The translations under genes and the position numbers were made by a program. 64,000 nt of DNA from Helianthus annuus (taxonomy: Eukaryota > Streptophyta > Magnoliopsida > Asterales > Asteraceae), in contig NC_035441.2 of assembly GCF_002127325.2 (NCBI RefSeq), positions 51,154,663 to 51,218,662 on the forward strand, in the 5' to 3' direction. Of this stretch, positions 41,765 to 53,653 are shown piece after piece (position 1 is the first letter of the stretch; each line of letters begins with the position of its first letter). A model generated the notes under the pieces. It had not been told where the DNA came from. It was given only the letters and a program-made list of their open reading frames with translations, and did not search any database.

Positions 41765-44700
41765 TGTCACACCCCAACCGATGGCGGAAACATCGGGGCG
41801 CGGCACTGAGCAAAACAGATTGTCCAAAAGTTTCTGTAACAACTATATTTACCAGATATTTAAAGCAACATGTCCCATACCATGTCATATAAGATAATAC
41901 AATTATTACAGAAAAGATATAGGCACATTGTTCTATTCTGACAACTCAGGTTTTTATTACTGACATTCGTTTATTATTTCTAGACCTTCCCTAGCCTCGA
42001 TTTCATCACCATGCACCTAAGCATCCTAGCAACTTAAGCACCTATCACATACGTTAAAGTAAAAGTCAATACACATAGTGTAAAGGCGAGCATACAAGTT
42101 TGATAATAGCATATAGAGTTCGAAAGCATTACGATAACCAGCACATACACAGAGTGAAATGAGGCATGTTATTATCGACAGGAACCTATCGATACCAATG
42201 ACTGCGGGTTGACTGCCCAAGGCAGTTCGCGATACATACTCACCACTGTGAGCCATGTAGGTAATTGTCCTTAACAACCCCCGAGTGAACGGGTGCTGAG
42301 TCCAAACTAATAGTACCACCGTTGCTAAGGCAGGTAGACAGCATTCCATGTGTAAACATAACAAACAAGCATTCATTTAGTCACGTATACATGCAATAGC
42401 GGTTAGCGTTTAAAGTATTGCGTAGTGTGTTCGATGTGATTTTGTATAAGTAACGTATGTAACACCCAAAAGTGCATAAAGCAAAAATGGATCGAGTATA
42501 CTCACAGCGGTTGATGTATTGAAGGGAGCGTTGAGAGTGTGGTTAGCCTAATCAGGATGATATGATAAGTGACGTGTAAAACGGAACAGCTGTTGGTGGG
42601 TCGAACAGCTGGTCGATCGGATGGTAGTCCGATCAGACAGCTGATCGTACGAGTGACAGTCTGTTCGGACGGCTGTCCGGTCAGATGGCCGTTCGAGTAG
42701 ATTGTTACTTCCTTTAGGAAATATGTGTTTGTGTATGATGGCTTGACTTTTGAAGTTTTTGTTGTAGTATTTTGAAAAAATTGAAGTATCTCTACCTTTC
42801 AGGTCGGTCGATCGGACGGTCGTTCGATCGGTCGGCAACCCGATTGGTTGGGCACTTCAGTGAGAGCAAGTTCACAGCAGGTTGTCACTCGATCGGACAG
42901 CAGTTCGATCGGGTGGCATTCCTAGTGTGTTGAACATGTTGAAAATTGTTTAAGTGTTGAAGTTTAATTGTCACATGTTCGAGCGGTTAACCTGATCGGA
43001 TGGTAGTCCGATCGGAAAACAACTCGTTCAACGATCAGACTTCGAATGTTGGTGAATAGTTTAAGTGTGGGACCCAAGGTGCAAGTCGTTCGGTTTGGCC
43101 AGTCGCTCGGATTGGTTGTTTGACCGGACAGTATCCAATCGGACGGCACTCTATCCTGGTCGACCTGTTCGTCTTACACTTGGTTGTTTTGATTGTTTGT
43201 CGTTTTTATCGAGGTGTTGTGACAACGTGCTAAACAACAGAAACCTCGTCAATACTTGGTACTCCTGATCGGACAGGAATCACCCAAATCCGATTAGTTG
43301 ACGGTTCGAGACGGTGTTCCATGTTTAACCCGAAATCGGTGAAGCTCGTGGATAGAATCCGGATCTTGGGCCACACAACCACAAGAATGAGTAGTAGGTT
43401 GGCACAAGCTCCGTTTCTATCCGTTTTGAAGGCATTGAGTGTAAAAGAGTTGAAAGAAAGTTGGAAAACCATCTTTCAATCCTTTTCTTTGTGAATATGT
43501 TTAGATCTATGAAAGATCTTTGTTTGTTTATGTGGAAATTGGTTAGAACCAAGTTGTTCTTGGTGGATTGAGGCCAAAACATGAAGTTCTTCAAGAACAC
43601 ATGATGACGTCATCTAAGAACACCTTGAATCTTGGTGATTTCACGGTTAAAGTTAAGATTCAAAAGATAGAAAGGTGTAGGAGTTATAGATTAAGGAAGT
43701 ACAAGAGTTAGGACGAGAGCTTACCGGAATCGAGAGAAATCTGAAGAAAAGTGAGGAGAGCGAGCTGTTCGGACATCAGTTGCCAAAAGTAGAAAGAATG
43801 ATGGTGACAAGGGGTATTTATAGGGTTACTTAAAGAGGAAAGGGGCTGGTCGATTGGTTGGCAGGCCGGCCAACTGGCTGGTCGATCGAACTGCAGTTCG
43901 ATTGGACAGCTGGTCGATCGGTCAGCTGTCTGATCGATCAGTCAATTGCTTCGTGTGTTCGGTGCGATGAGTTTTTCCGTTTCAATTTCGATTGCGAGCA
44001 TTGCGATGCGAGAGAGTTTCCTACTCAAATTACTTTTAATCCCAACTACTCATATCTTGCACTAACTCTTCTCCACCAATTATCATACTATTTCGATTGC
44101 GATTGAATTCGATTGCTGTTGGGATTGAACTCTATCAGAGGAACAGATAATAAGAGCCAAAACCGGATCACAATAGTGGATTCATAATAAGCAGCAGTTT
44201 ACCACAGGCTTTCCCCTTGAAAGTGGTTATAACATCTGATGTCCTCTATCCTTTGTTCCCATACAACTGCTGCTACCCTTTAAACTGCCGATAAAGCCCT
44301 GAAGAAGTAAACACTGCTGGTTTAATCTACTGATGACAAAGCACCGCCCATTCAATGACTGATCAACTTTGAGAAAAGCACTGATGGAAGAAGATAGCAG
44401 TAGTTTAGTGTGTCACTTGTATTGTATAAGTCAGTGGTTAAGATTAGCAGTGTTTGTATAGGAACAGTGGTTACAGGTTGTTAGGCTGTTAGACGTCGCT
44501 TTCATGGTGACATCAGCTGAGATGCTTCAGTGGTTTGGTTTGCCTATAAATGGAGCAGTACCCTGTACTGTTACATTTGATTGACTAAGTGAGTTCTTCT
44601 CCTCATGTCTAATCCTTTCATCTTGTGCAATCAACCATGGAGTATCAGGCTGAGGGGGAGTTTATTTTGTAAGCATGCTTTGTAATCTTTTGATTTACTT

Positions 44701-45215
44701 TGTAATCTTTCGACTGATGCAAATCATGTGTTTCTCAAATCTATTTCTCTCTTTGATTGTGTTTACAAAGTTTGTTTTCATTTCCGCTGCATTTAAATCT
44801 TCATTCAAATCTTTTGATCAGTTCAATTTTTACAAACAAACACAATCATGACAGCCTCTGATCCTAACAATTGCGTTTCGATTGATTACCACACATAACA
44901 TAAATTAAACATGCACAAGTAACACATAAGGCACACACACACGTATAACAGTAACCAAAATGCGTGATTCGAGTTGCGAGTGCGATTGCGATAGCGATAA
45001 TGCGATAACATATGCGATAAATAGCGATTACCATGCGATTATTAATAGAAACTCCACATAATACAACTAAAGCGAAAATAAAACAGACTAATCTACGAGT
45101 CAAAGAAGTCAAAACAGGAATTGAGCAAGGAGAGACAGATCACAATCAGCAATCTTTTCTTCCTTTGACTTCAATCTTGACTTTGACTTTGACTTCCGAA
45201 ACACGGGGTGTTACA
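41765..45215 (-). repeat. 3' LTR of element G with a nested solo LTR
   Basis: On the minus strand it runs from tgtaacaccccg to gttggggtgtgaca, about 2.7 kb after removing the copia solo LTR. The TATA box (tataaata, 43815-43822) has the family motif starting about 26 nt upstream (43849 on). gatcgga/tccgatc and cgatcg variants are densely repeated at 42600-43150 and 43847-43940, including a 16-bp perfect palindrome tcgaactgcagttcga (43886-43901). Confidence 0.85.
44117..44869 (+). mobile_element. solo LTR of the copia 1 family
   Basis: 753 bp, tgttgggattgaact...gatcctaaca, flanked by a perfect TSD attgc (44112-44116 and 44870-44874). It is homologous along its length to 10549-11257. The TATA box is tataaat (44545-44551), after a cagtggt. 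No internal sequence remains, as expected after LTR-LTR recombination. Confidence 0.93.
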
Positions 45216-45232
45216 GCCTCCCCTAGTTGAGG
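45216..45232 (-). other. polypurine tract of element G
   Basis: The minus strand reads ctcaactaggggaggc immediately before the LTR TGTAACACC. Confidence 0.8.
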
Positions 45233-45289
45233 GAATTTTGTCCCAAAATTAGGCCGAAGCCGTAACAAACAACTGCGGGTACTTCGCCC

Positions 45290-46723
45290 TATGTCGCTTT
45301 CGAGTTCCCAAGTGAACTTTGCGCCTCATTTGCCTTCCCGTTGGACTTTCACAATAGGAATGCGCGAGCGTCTGAGTTGCTTGGTTTGGCGATCCATGAT
45401 TTCGACAGGCTTCTCCACGAAGTGTAGTGTTTCGTTTATTTGGAGGTCATCGAGAGGTACAATTAAATCATGCTCACCCAGGCACTTTCGGAGGTTTGAC
45501 ACATGGAAAGTCGGGTGGACGTTACTAAGTTCCTCTGGTAGTTCGAGTCTGTAGGCAACTTTTTCGATCCTTTCCAGAATCTTAAAAGGTCCAATATATC
45601 GAGGCGCTAGTTTCCCTTTCTTGCGGAATCTGACCACACCCTTCCAAGGTGATACCTTTAGGAGTACGTAGTCGCCAACGTCAAATTCAAGGGGCTTGAG
45701 TCGTCTATCGGCATAAATTTTCTGTCGACTTTGAGCTTTCAACAAGTTGTCTCGAATTTAGAGGACTTTGTCAGTCGTTTCTTGCAATAGCTCGGGACCG
45801 GTTAATTGCAAGTGACCGATCTCGTGCCATACAATAGGTGATCGACATCTTCTTCCGTATAGAGCCTCGAATGGTGCCATTTGAATGCTGGAATGATAAC
45901 TGTTGTTATACAAGAATTCGACTAACGGTAGGTAAGTGTCCCAATTACCACCGAAGTCTATGACACACGAACGGAGCATGTCTTCAAGGGTACGGATCGT
46001 TCTTTCAGTCTGACCATCGGTTTGAGGGTGGAATGCGGTACTTAGATTAAGCGTAGTACCGAGAGCTGCTTGAAATGTTTCCCACAGTCGCGAGGTAAAC
46101 CGAGCGTCACGGTCTGAGATGATGTCGCGAGGCGTCCCATGATTACAAATGATCTCGTTGGTGTAGATTCGGGCTAATCGTTCTATCTTGTAGTCTTCTC
46201 GTATTGGCAAAAAGTGAGAAGACCTGGTCAAACGGTCAACAACAACCCAGATGCTGTCGTGACCTGATGACGTGTACGGAAGCTTTGTTATGAAGTCCAT
46301 AGCTATACTTTCCCACTTCCACATAGGGATTGGCGGTTGTTCGAGTAAGCTAGAGGGCCTTTGGTGTTCAGCCTTGACCTTTGCACAAGTCAGGCACTTC
46401 CTTACGTAGAGAGCAATATCCCTTTTCATGCCCGGCCACCAGTACTTGTAGCGAAGACCCTGGTACATTTTATCGGCACCGGGGTGAATAGAATACCGGG
46501 ATTTGTGGGCTTCGTCCATCAATATCTGTCGCAAATTGGTCCGTTTAGGGATCCAAATTCGGTCCAGGAAATGGAATAACCCATTTGACTTATTCACAAG
46601 CTGAGCTCCATCGTGATAGATTCTCTCCTTCTTCAGAGTGCGTTCATTAAAACAAGCATGCTGGGCTTCGCGGATGAGGGTTTCAAGGTCGTATTGGGCT
46701 TGGACATTATGAATGCTGAGCAA
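45290..46723 (-). pseudogene. pol: element G integrase with chromodomain remnant
   Basis: From 46723: MLSIHNVQAQYDL, then the HHCC zinc finger (HPGADKMYQ...CLTCAK), then the catalytic core with AMDFITKLP, ISDRDARFTS and GQTERTIRTLEDM, so D, D and E are all present. A TAA at 45756-45758 (expected Gln) interrupts before the C-terminal part, YADRRLKPLEFDVGDYVLL, the GPF/Y motif RYIGPFKIL and VHPTFHVSNL. The chromodomain-like end EKPVEIMDRQ...IPIVKVQ is cut by TGA at 45326; KFTWE still follows it (45306-45321). The chromodomain would target insertion to heterochromatin. Confidence 0.87.
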
Positions 46724-46739
46724 ATAACTTCGTCTGCTG

Positions 46740-47543
46740 AGAGCGTCGGCAATGACATTTGCTTTGCCTAGGTGATAACGAATCTCACAGTCGTAATCGT
46801 TGAGAAGTTCTACCCATCAGCGTTGACGCATATTAAGTTCTTTCTGATCAAAGTATGTTGTAGGCTCCTAGGATCGGTGAAGATCGTACACTTGGTACCA
46901 TACAGGTAGTGTCGCCAAATCTTTAACGCAAAAACAACCGTGCCTAGCTCGAGATCATGGGATGTATAGTTCTTCTCGTCGATTTTGAGCTGACGAGAGC
47001 GTAAGCTATAACCTTGTCTCGCTGCATAAGAAAACAACCAAGACCAAGGTTGGAAGCATCACAATAGACAATGAAGTTGTCGTTTCCGTCGGGCAATGTG
47101 AGAACAGGAGCATTGCAAAGCATGTGCTTGAGGGTTTGGAAGGCAGACTCTTGTTCAGTTCCCAAAAAAAAGGATTGTCTTTATGCGTAAGAGCGGTAAG
47201 CGGGACAGCAACCTTTGAGAATCCTTTGATGAATCGTCGATAATAGCCCGCTAATCCGAGAAAAGAACGGACTTCAGACGGGTTCTTCGGCGTAATCCAA
47301 CTCTTGACTGCTTTAATCTTCGCGGGATCGACATGAATACCTTGGCTATTGACAATGTGACCCAGAAATTGAACCTCCTCTAGCCAGAATTCACACTTGG
47401 AGAACTTGGCATAGAGTTGATTCCCCTGGAGTATCTCGAGAACCAAACGTAGATGTTGCGCGTGTTTGGCTTTCGATTTGGAATAGATCAAGACATCGTC
47501 GATGAACACGATAATGAAACGGTCGAGATATGGTTTACACACT
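46740..47543 (-). pseudogene. pol: element G reverse transcriptase C-terminal part and RNase H
   Basis: From the Athila junction the frame reads [21 protein letters not shown], which contains the YxDD-type catalytic motif (FIDD), then the RT thumb ([32 protein letters not shown]). A frameshift in a homopolymer run near 47165 leads into RNase H ([23 protein letters not shown]). A further shift near 47020 leads to YTSHDLELGTVVFALKIWRHYLYG and FTDPRSLQH. Several more stops connect it to integrase. The other half of RT is at 63656-64000. Confidence 0.87.
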
Positions 47544-49426
47544 TGATATTCGCTAATTTACACATATTTTAGTCCCCCATTTTATGCGTTTTCGGCCGTA
47601 AAACCGTCATTCGGATACTTAATCAAGTATACTTTTGTTTACAGGCCTAAAACAGCATACCAGACAAGATGATAGTGAAAACGAGGACTTTCCGGACAAA
47701 ACGACGAAGCTGCGAACATTCTGTTAGAAAACAGACCTGGGCATGCAGAACGGTCGTGCGGTCTGAGGAACGACCGTGCATCTTCGACAAATCAAGATCA
47801 GCCGGTGATGAACGACCAGTGCAACAGGGCGTTCAAGATAATCCCGGTGACGCACGGTCGTGCCATACCTTGCACCCCGTGCGGATCCGATGATCAGCCA
47901 ATTCCCGGTGATGAACGACCAGTGCTGCAGTCCGTGCAACATGATCCCGGAAACGCACGGCCGTGCGATATGAAGAACGCTCGTGCGAGACCGAAGACCA
48001 GTCAACTCTGCTGATGTCATGAACAGTAACTCCAATAATGTAAAAAGTGAACGGTCGTGCGATCGGTGCACGACCGTGCGACATCGAAAAAATATAAAAA
48101 GCGAACAGAAGCATTCTGTTCGTAACTCTGGAATTTTGGAGAGCTTCATAGGCGATTTTCAGGCTCCAGAAGCATTAGCTTTTGCCCGGATTCAAGCCAC
48201 ATTGTTCGGTTTAGCTCGATTACATCCGGATTCTCATTCTTATGCTTGTTTATGGTTTGGTTTCTTAAATCTTTCCATATTTTTGTCAACTTTCAAGCAT
48301 TTAGATTGATTATTTATGTATTATTGTAGCCTTTGGGCAAAAACACAACAATCCCTTGCTTGATTATAGCCATTAGTATGTTAGTCTTTGTTTGTAATGA
48401 CATTTTGAAGTATTTTCTATGATTATCTTTGATGATTAGTTTGCAACCTTGTTATTGATATTGATTTCTTGATTATAAGTAATTGTGTTGGATGATTGGT
48501 ACTTGGTTAATTAAGATAGTTGAAAAATGAAGCTTAATTAATCATATATTAGTAAACTTTTAATTTGGTTAACTAGTTTAACTTGGTTAAAATGTGGGCA
48601 TCATGATACTAGAAATGGTTAGTGGTTTAATAAAATGTAATTATTGTTACTCAAGAAAGCTTGCCCTCACGGAAGGACCCTAACGGGTAAGATGGTGTTG
48701 TTATGGATTCTTGCCATGATTTGTTAGCTTAGTTAGTAGTTTCGGCCAAAATTGCTATCTTAGTGAAATTATGTGCAAGATTTGTAAAATGAACTTGGTT
48801 GTGATTTAATCTAGTTTATGCTTGTCTCGGTGGTTGCATTGTGTTTATCGGTGTCGCTTTCCTTGATTAAGTGAGGTTAGAAAACTCCTAACGGATGACT
48901 AACTTATTTTTAGGAGATTTTTGTAGACATTTATCAATTGCACGTTAAAGAACAATTTTAGGTGGTTAAAGTGTGTTTATCGTTTTAGCTTTCCGAATGA
49001 TTGTCATGTTAGGATTCCCGAAAGGGATACTAATTGTCTTAAATTGGAAAATTGACCGAATGCTTCTAGTGCCAAAACCGACTTAGTTGACATGCTTTGG
49101 TTGTATACTAAGCAAGGCTATTTATCTATTTTAGTATTTGAAATCTACTATGTTTTATACGTATGTATTTATGCTTACCTTAGTTTAGTAAAATCAAACA
49201 ACTTATGTTTTTACCGGTAGCTTAGTGACAAAGGTCTAGTATTATTTCTCTGCCCATTTCCGTGGATCGATACTTGGTTCTTACCGATACTTTATTACAT
49301 ATATGACGGGGTACACTTGCCTCTTTCGTGTGTGTTTTGATGTAAAAGTAATAATCACTTTTATAAATTTAAAACCAAATCGTGTGTAATTTCATTGTAA
49401 AAATATGTATAGTCGCGCACACGTCA
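47544..49426 (+). repeat. 5' LTR of the Athila-like element
   Basis: 1883 bp. TATA box tataaaaa (48093-48100). An inverted repeat cggtcgtgc/gcacgaccg (48052-48076) ends 16 nt upstream of it. Further gcacg(a/g)ccgtgc pairs lie from 47750. It lacks an 11-bp duplication (atccccatttt) present in the other LTR. Confidence 0.93.
48052..48100 (+). promoter_or_regulatory. predicted LTR promoter of the Athila-like element
   Basis: Inverted 9-bp arms of the family motif around a 7-nt loop (48052-48076) precede TATA box tataaaaa (48093-48100). The pair is conserved in the 3' LTR, with TATA at 62339-62346. Confidence 0.6.
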
Positions 49427-49432
49427 AGTTTT

Positions 49433-49450
49433 TGGCGCCGTTGCCGTGGA
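49433..49450 (+). other. primer-binding site, tRNA-Asp type
   Basis: tggcgccgttgccgtgga, one mismatch to the plant tRNA-Asp 3' complement, lies 6 bp after the LTR. Confidence 0.88.
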
Positions 49451-49882
49451 TATGGCGAGTTTTAGGAACGACCCGAGTCATTGTGTTATCGGTGTATATA
49501 CTTGTTAATATTTGTGTATATTTTCGTGATTACTTATTTGTTGATTTATTTGTTAATATTTCTTGCTTTTAATTCAATTTATTCATTTTCGTGATTTTTT
49601 TGTACAGTTTTAAATTTTTGTTCCATTTATTTGTTCTTATCCGGATTTATTTATTCATTTATTCGTTGAATTTTCGGCTCTTAAAAATCGTTTTTACGCT
49701 AGCCGATTCGATTATTTTCATTGCTTTAATTTTTATAAAATTTCGGGCCCATTTTCGGATTTTTATAAATTTTTCAGCCCATTTAAAATAATATTCTGTT
49801 TCTTTTCAGAAAAAAAAAAGAAAGAAACAGCATTATTATATTAATAAAATATTCATTGTGTCAGTTTTTCGTTTGCAAGTTG
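49451..49882 (+). other. leader of the Athila-like element
   Basis: T-rich non-coding leader between primer site and gag ATG. It has an A-run near 49810. No motif copies or ORF of note. Confidence 0.6.
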
Positions 49883-52800
49883 ATGTCCTCAACTACCGCG
49901 CCCGCTATTGCTGAGCCGACTGACGAACCAGCGCATAACCTAAGAAGAAGTAAGAGGCTGCGCGAAAGGTCACTTGTCATTGCACAACGCATTGCAAACG
50001 CAATTGACGAGCCTGTGATAATCTCTGAAGACGAAAGCTCAGGGGACGAGGAGAGAGTCGTCATGGCGGACGACGACCGACCTTTGAATGAAACAAATCA
50101 GCCCGGAAGGGCAGGCCTGGAGCCGAGTATCCTTCAGCCCACTATAGATGCACCTACTTTTGAAATCAGATCTAGTATTATTAACATGGTGCAGAATTCA
50201 GTACAGTTTGACGGACGTGAGCATGAGGATCCTGGGAGGCATATCGCTGCTTTTCTTGCTATTTGTTCGACATTTAGGATTACAGGTGTTTTGGAGGATG
50301 CAATTCGGTTGCGGTTGTTTCCTTTCTCATTGCGTGTCAAAGCTAGAGTGTGGCTTATGTCACTCCCAGTCGGGTCCATCAGGACCTGGAATCAGTTGGC
50401 GGAGCAGTTTATGCAGAAATATTTTCCGCCTAAGAAAACAAACAAGCTTCGGAACCGGATTGTTTCCTTTCGCCAGGACGAGGGAGAGTCGTTGCACGCG
50501 GCCTGGGAGAGATTTAAAGATTTGTTGATTGATGTTCCACATCATGGATTCTCCAAGCGACAGCTGGTTTTGACGTTCTATCAGGGGCTCAGTTACAACA
50601 CACAGGAGCGATTAGACGTGAACGCAGGAGGCGATCAAGGAACCAAGATGCATACGGAAGCGTATTGTGACACTCTAGGTTTTTCCGAACGAACACCTTG
50701 TAATATTTTTGTGTATATATATGTGTTATTAAATGAAAACGTGATCTTTGTGCATGATATGTGTTGTATGTATGTATTATATATATATATGTATGTGAGT
50801 CGAGACCATGACTCGCAACCACTCGGTTGCGAGTGGGCCACTCGGTTTCGAGTGGGCCTCTTGAGCCGTAACCGGTTTGGGCCGAAACCCCCTAGCCCAA
50901 CTCGAGATCCCTTGTATATAACCCCAAACCTTTCCCCACTCCCCTCATTTGTTACACAAACACACCCACACTTCTTCTAGTCTCTCTCACTAGAAAACCC
51001 TCAACAACACCACTTTCTCTCCCAACTTTCGGTTCAAGCTCAAGGATCTCGGACAAGAAACTCGGTCAAGACCATCATCACTCGGACACTTCATCTTCTC
51101 GGTTTCTTCCTTTTATTCGGTGCCCTTTTCACAAACCGGTTAGTGTTACATATGTGTAATAGATGCCTTATATGTTTGATGAATGAAATGTTTATGAACT
51201 AGAAAATGCTTGGTTAGAATTGTTATGCATGATTTTTAGGTTGATTTGTGAGTTTCACTATATGTGTAAACCCTTATGTATAAATACTTGCTAACATGTT
51301 TAAAGATGGCTAGATAATGGTAGTTTAAGAGTATTCATGGCTAACCAAACTATGCTTCATTTTTTCTTGCAAAATGATGTTGTTAAACATAAGATTTCGG
51401 CTACAAAATGTATGTTTCTTTGTTCTTGCATGATGATCTTGATGAAATATGTGATTTTCGGTTCAAAAATGTATGATTATGTTAAGATAAAAACCCTAGA
51501 AATCTATGAACTTGTGATGAACTTGTTGAATGGTAGTTGAAGATGTGAAAACCCTTATGATTTGATCCATTTTTACTAATAGACAGATTAGGAAAACTTG
51601 TTTCTTAAACCTCATTGGTTGTTTCCTGATTTGGGGCCTGATGCTTAGTACCATTAGGCTGACTAAGTCTGAATCTGCACGTGAACATGAAAAGGACAGC
51701 ATTACGACTCGCAACCACACGGTTGCGACTCGCAACCATAGCGTGACAACTCGAAACCGCAACGGTTGCGACTCGAGACTACGACGATTGCGACTCGCAA
51801 CCACAGCGTGACAACTCGAGACCACACAGTTGCGACTCGCAACCACAGCATGACAAGCCGAGACCTCCTGGTTGCGACTCGAGACCACCTGGTTGTGACT
51901 GGGCTGTCCACTTTGGTTATTGGGCCATAATGTGTTTAACTTGGGCTGCCTGTTGACTGGACTATGTGTTACTGTTTGATTGTGTAAATGTTAGGGCCGG
52001 CCCAATGACCCACTGTTTACTTGTAATGCATGATACGTGTTAGTTATGTGTAAGTTTTTACGTGAATGCTTGTACACCAAACCTGACCTATACCGGTAAC
52101 CATGTTAGGACGTGGTGACCAACGTGTTTGACAAGTAACCTAATCTGCCGAGCAACCCAAGATGAGTTCACACACTAAAAGCATGCGTCCCGCGGAGGGA
52201 CACGAACAAACTACCAACTTTGGGGAAAACACTTTTGACCCATTACTCCGGGGGAAAACAGAATGGGTAATTACTATCTCCGGGGGAGATACGTTTGGAT
52301 ATTATTTATAAATCACAACTAGCCAGACTAAACGAAACTCTATCACTTTAAGTCCCTGCTTACAATACCGATTAATCGCCGGGGGCGAACGGGTTATTAG
52401 TTGATAGCGCTATTAGGTTTGACAACCTCACACCGTGACCGGGGGAGATCGGGCGTGAACTAGTAGACCTTGCAACATGGTCAATGACGATAGACATTGA
52501 CTCGGGGCACAACAACTTTCCGTCAACAGTTTCGGTATCTACAGTTTAGTGAGCTTACAGATGGGGTAGCTCCCCACAACGTGATTATAAATGCTTTATC
52601 TAAACAACTTAAGTTTTTGGTAAACTAAAACTGAACAACTAGTGAACTCACTCAGCATTTTTGTTGACCCCTTACTGCATGCTTTGCAGGTAACCCGTGA
52701 CTCAGGAGCTGCTGCTTGGGGATGTGTAGTGTTCGTCAAAACCCATGTGTTGGGTTTAACTAGCTTGAACTAAGAACTATCTTTAAATCTACTTTGGTTT

Positions 52801-53653
52801 ATGCTTCCGCTGTTTTGTTAAACTAATCATCGAACTTAAACTGCAATGTTGCTAACTACTTTGGATAGTAAATATTTCTAATATTAAATCAATGCTCAGT
52901 ATGATTAGTGGCTGGATCCTGGTCAGTCACGCCTCCAAGCGGTGGTGTTCCGCATGTGGATTTTGGGGGTGTGACACGTATGATATTATAGAAAAAGCTG
53001 CGTTGAAATCCAGCTCGCGTCGGGAAGGAGATAGAGGCCGGGCAACATCATCATCATCTCGCGCAGAAGCACACGCGGTGGATGACTACACGGCCATTAC
53101 TGCACAAATCTCGGCTCTTTCAGCGAAATTCGATAAGTCCCAGATGATTGAATAAGCCGGTTCGGGATGTGACCAGTGTGGAGTGTCACATGAGCCTGGT
53201 GCATGCTTTTAGGGAGTCGTGTATGAGAGCCACGAAGAGGTAGATTTTGTGGGTAATCAGGTGAGGCCGTAGAACAATCCCTACAGCAACACCTATAATC
53301 CCGGTTGGAGAAATCACCCAAATTTTGGGTGGCGAGCGAACACAGGTAATCAGAACCCATTGGGGTTCACTCAGCGTGCTCCAGTGCCTCAGCAGGGTCA
53401 ACAGTACCAGCAATATAACTAACCTTACCAGCAGCGTCCATATTCGTACCAGAATCAGGGCACTGGGAGTAGCTCCCAGCAGCAGGCCCCTCACTCTAGT
53501 TCCAAGCTGGAGGATATGATGGCTCAGCTTCTGTCTAGCTCCGAAAAACGATACCAACAAAGCGAAGATCGTTTTCTAGCTAACGAGGGAGAAATGAGGA
53601 GTCAGAAAGCCTCGATTCAGAATATCGAGAATCAGGTTGGTCAGCTGGCGTAG
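49883..53653 (+). pseudogene. gag: Athila-like gag, split by a solo LTR and by nonsense codons
   Basis: It starts MSSTTAPAIAEPTDEP (an upstream in-frame ATG at 49856 is less likely). A basic RRSKRLRERS segment is followed by the capsid domain (DGREHEDPGRHIAAFLAIC, FPFSLRVKARVWLMSLP, WERFKDLLIDVPHHGF). At 50665 it is interrupted by a 2311-bp solo LTR and resumes in frame at 52982 (YDIIEKAALKSS). A knuckle, CDQCGVSHEPGAC, and a Gln-rich tail follow. Five in-frame stops remain (53153, 53210, 53270, 53420 and 53651), each explained by one C-to-T change in a Gln codon. The frame is continuous with protease-RT. Confidence 0.88.
50666..52976 (+). mobile_element. gypsy-type solo LTR, 2311 bp
   Basis: tgtgacactc...ggggtgtgaca, perfect TSD cgtat (50661-50665 and 52977-52981). 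It lies inside Athila gag. The TATA-like tatataa (50915-50921), followed by a CA-rich start region, gives plus orientation. An inverted repeat of actcgcaacc/ggttgcgagt (50811-50834) and a cactcgg...cgagtg copy (about 50840-50857) lie upstream. gttgcgactcg copies are repeated at 51704-51905. No internal genes remain. The short frame 51337-51540 is not convincing. Confidence 0.9.

Noticed and set aside
47669..48309. Overlapping frames on both strands of the Athila-like LTR (repeated at 61915-62645)
   Set aside because: Both strands stay open because of CG-rich palindromic motifs; they overlap the predicted promoter and show no protein signature.
50666..50980. The C-terminal 100 residues of the gag frame (GFSERTPCNIFVYIYV and following) as protein
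   Set aside because: This is readthrough into the inserted solo LTR beyond the target duplication cgtat.
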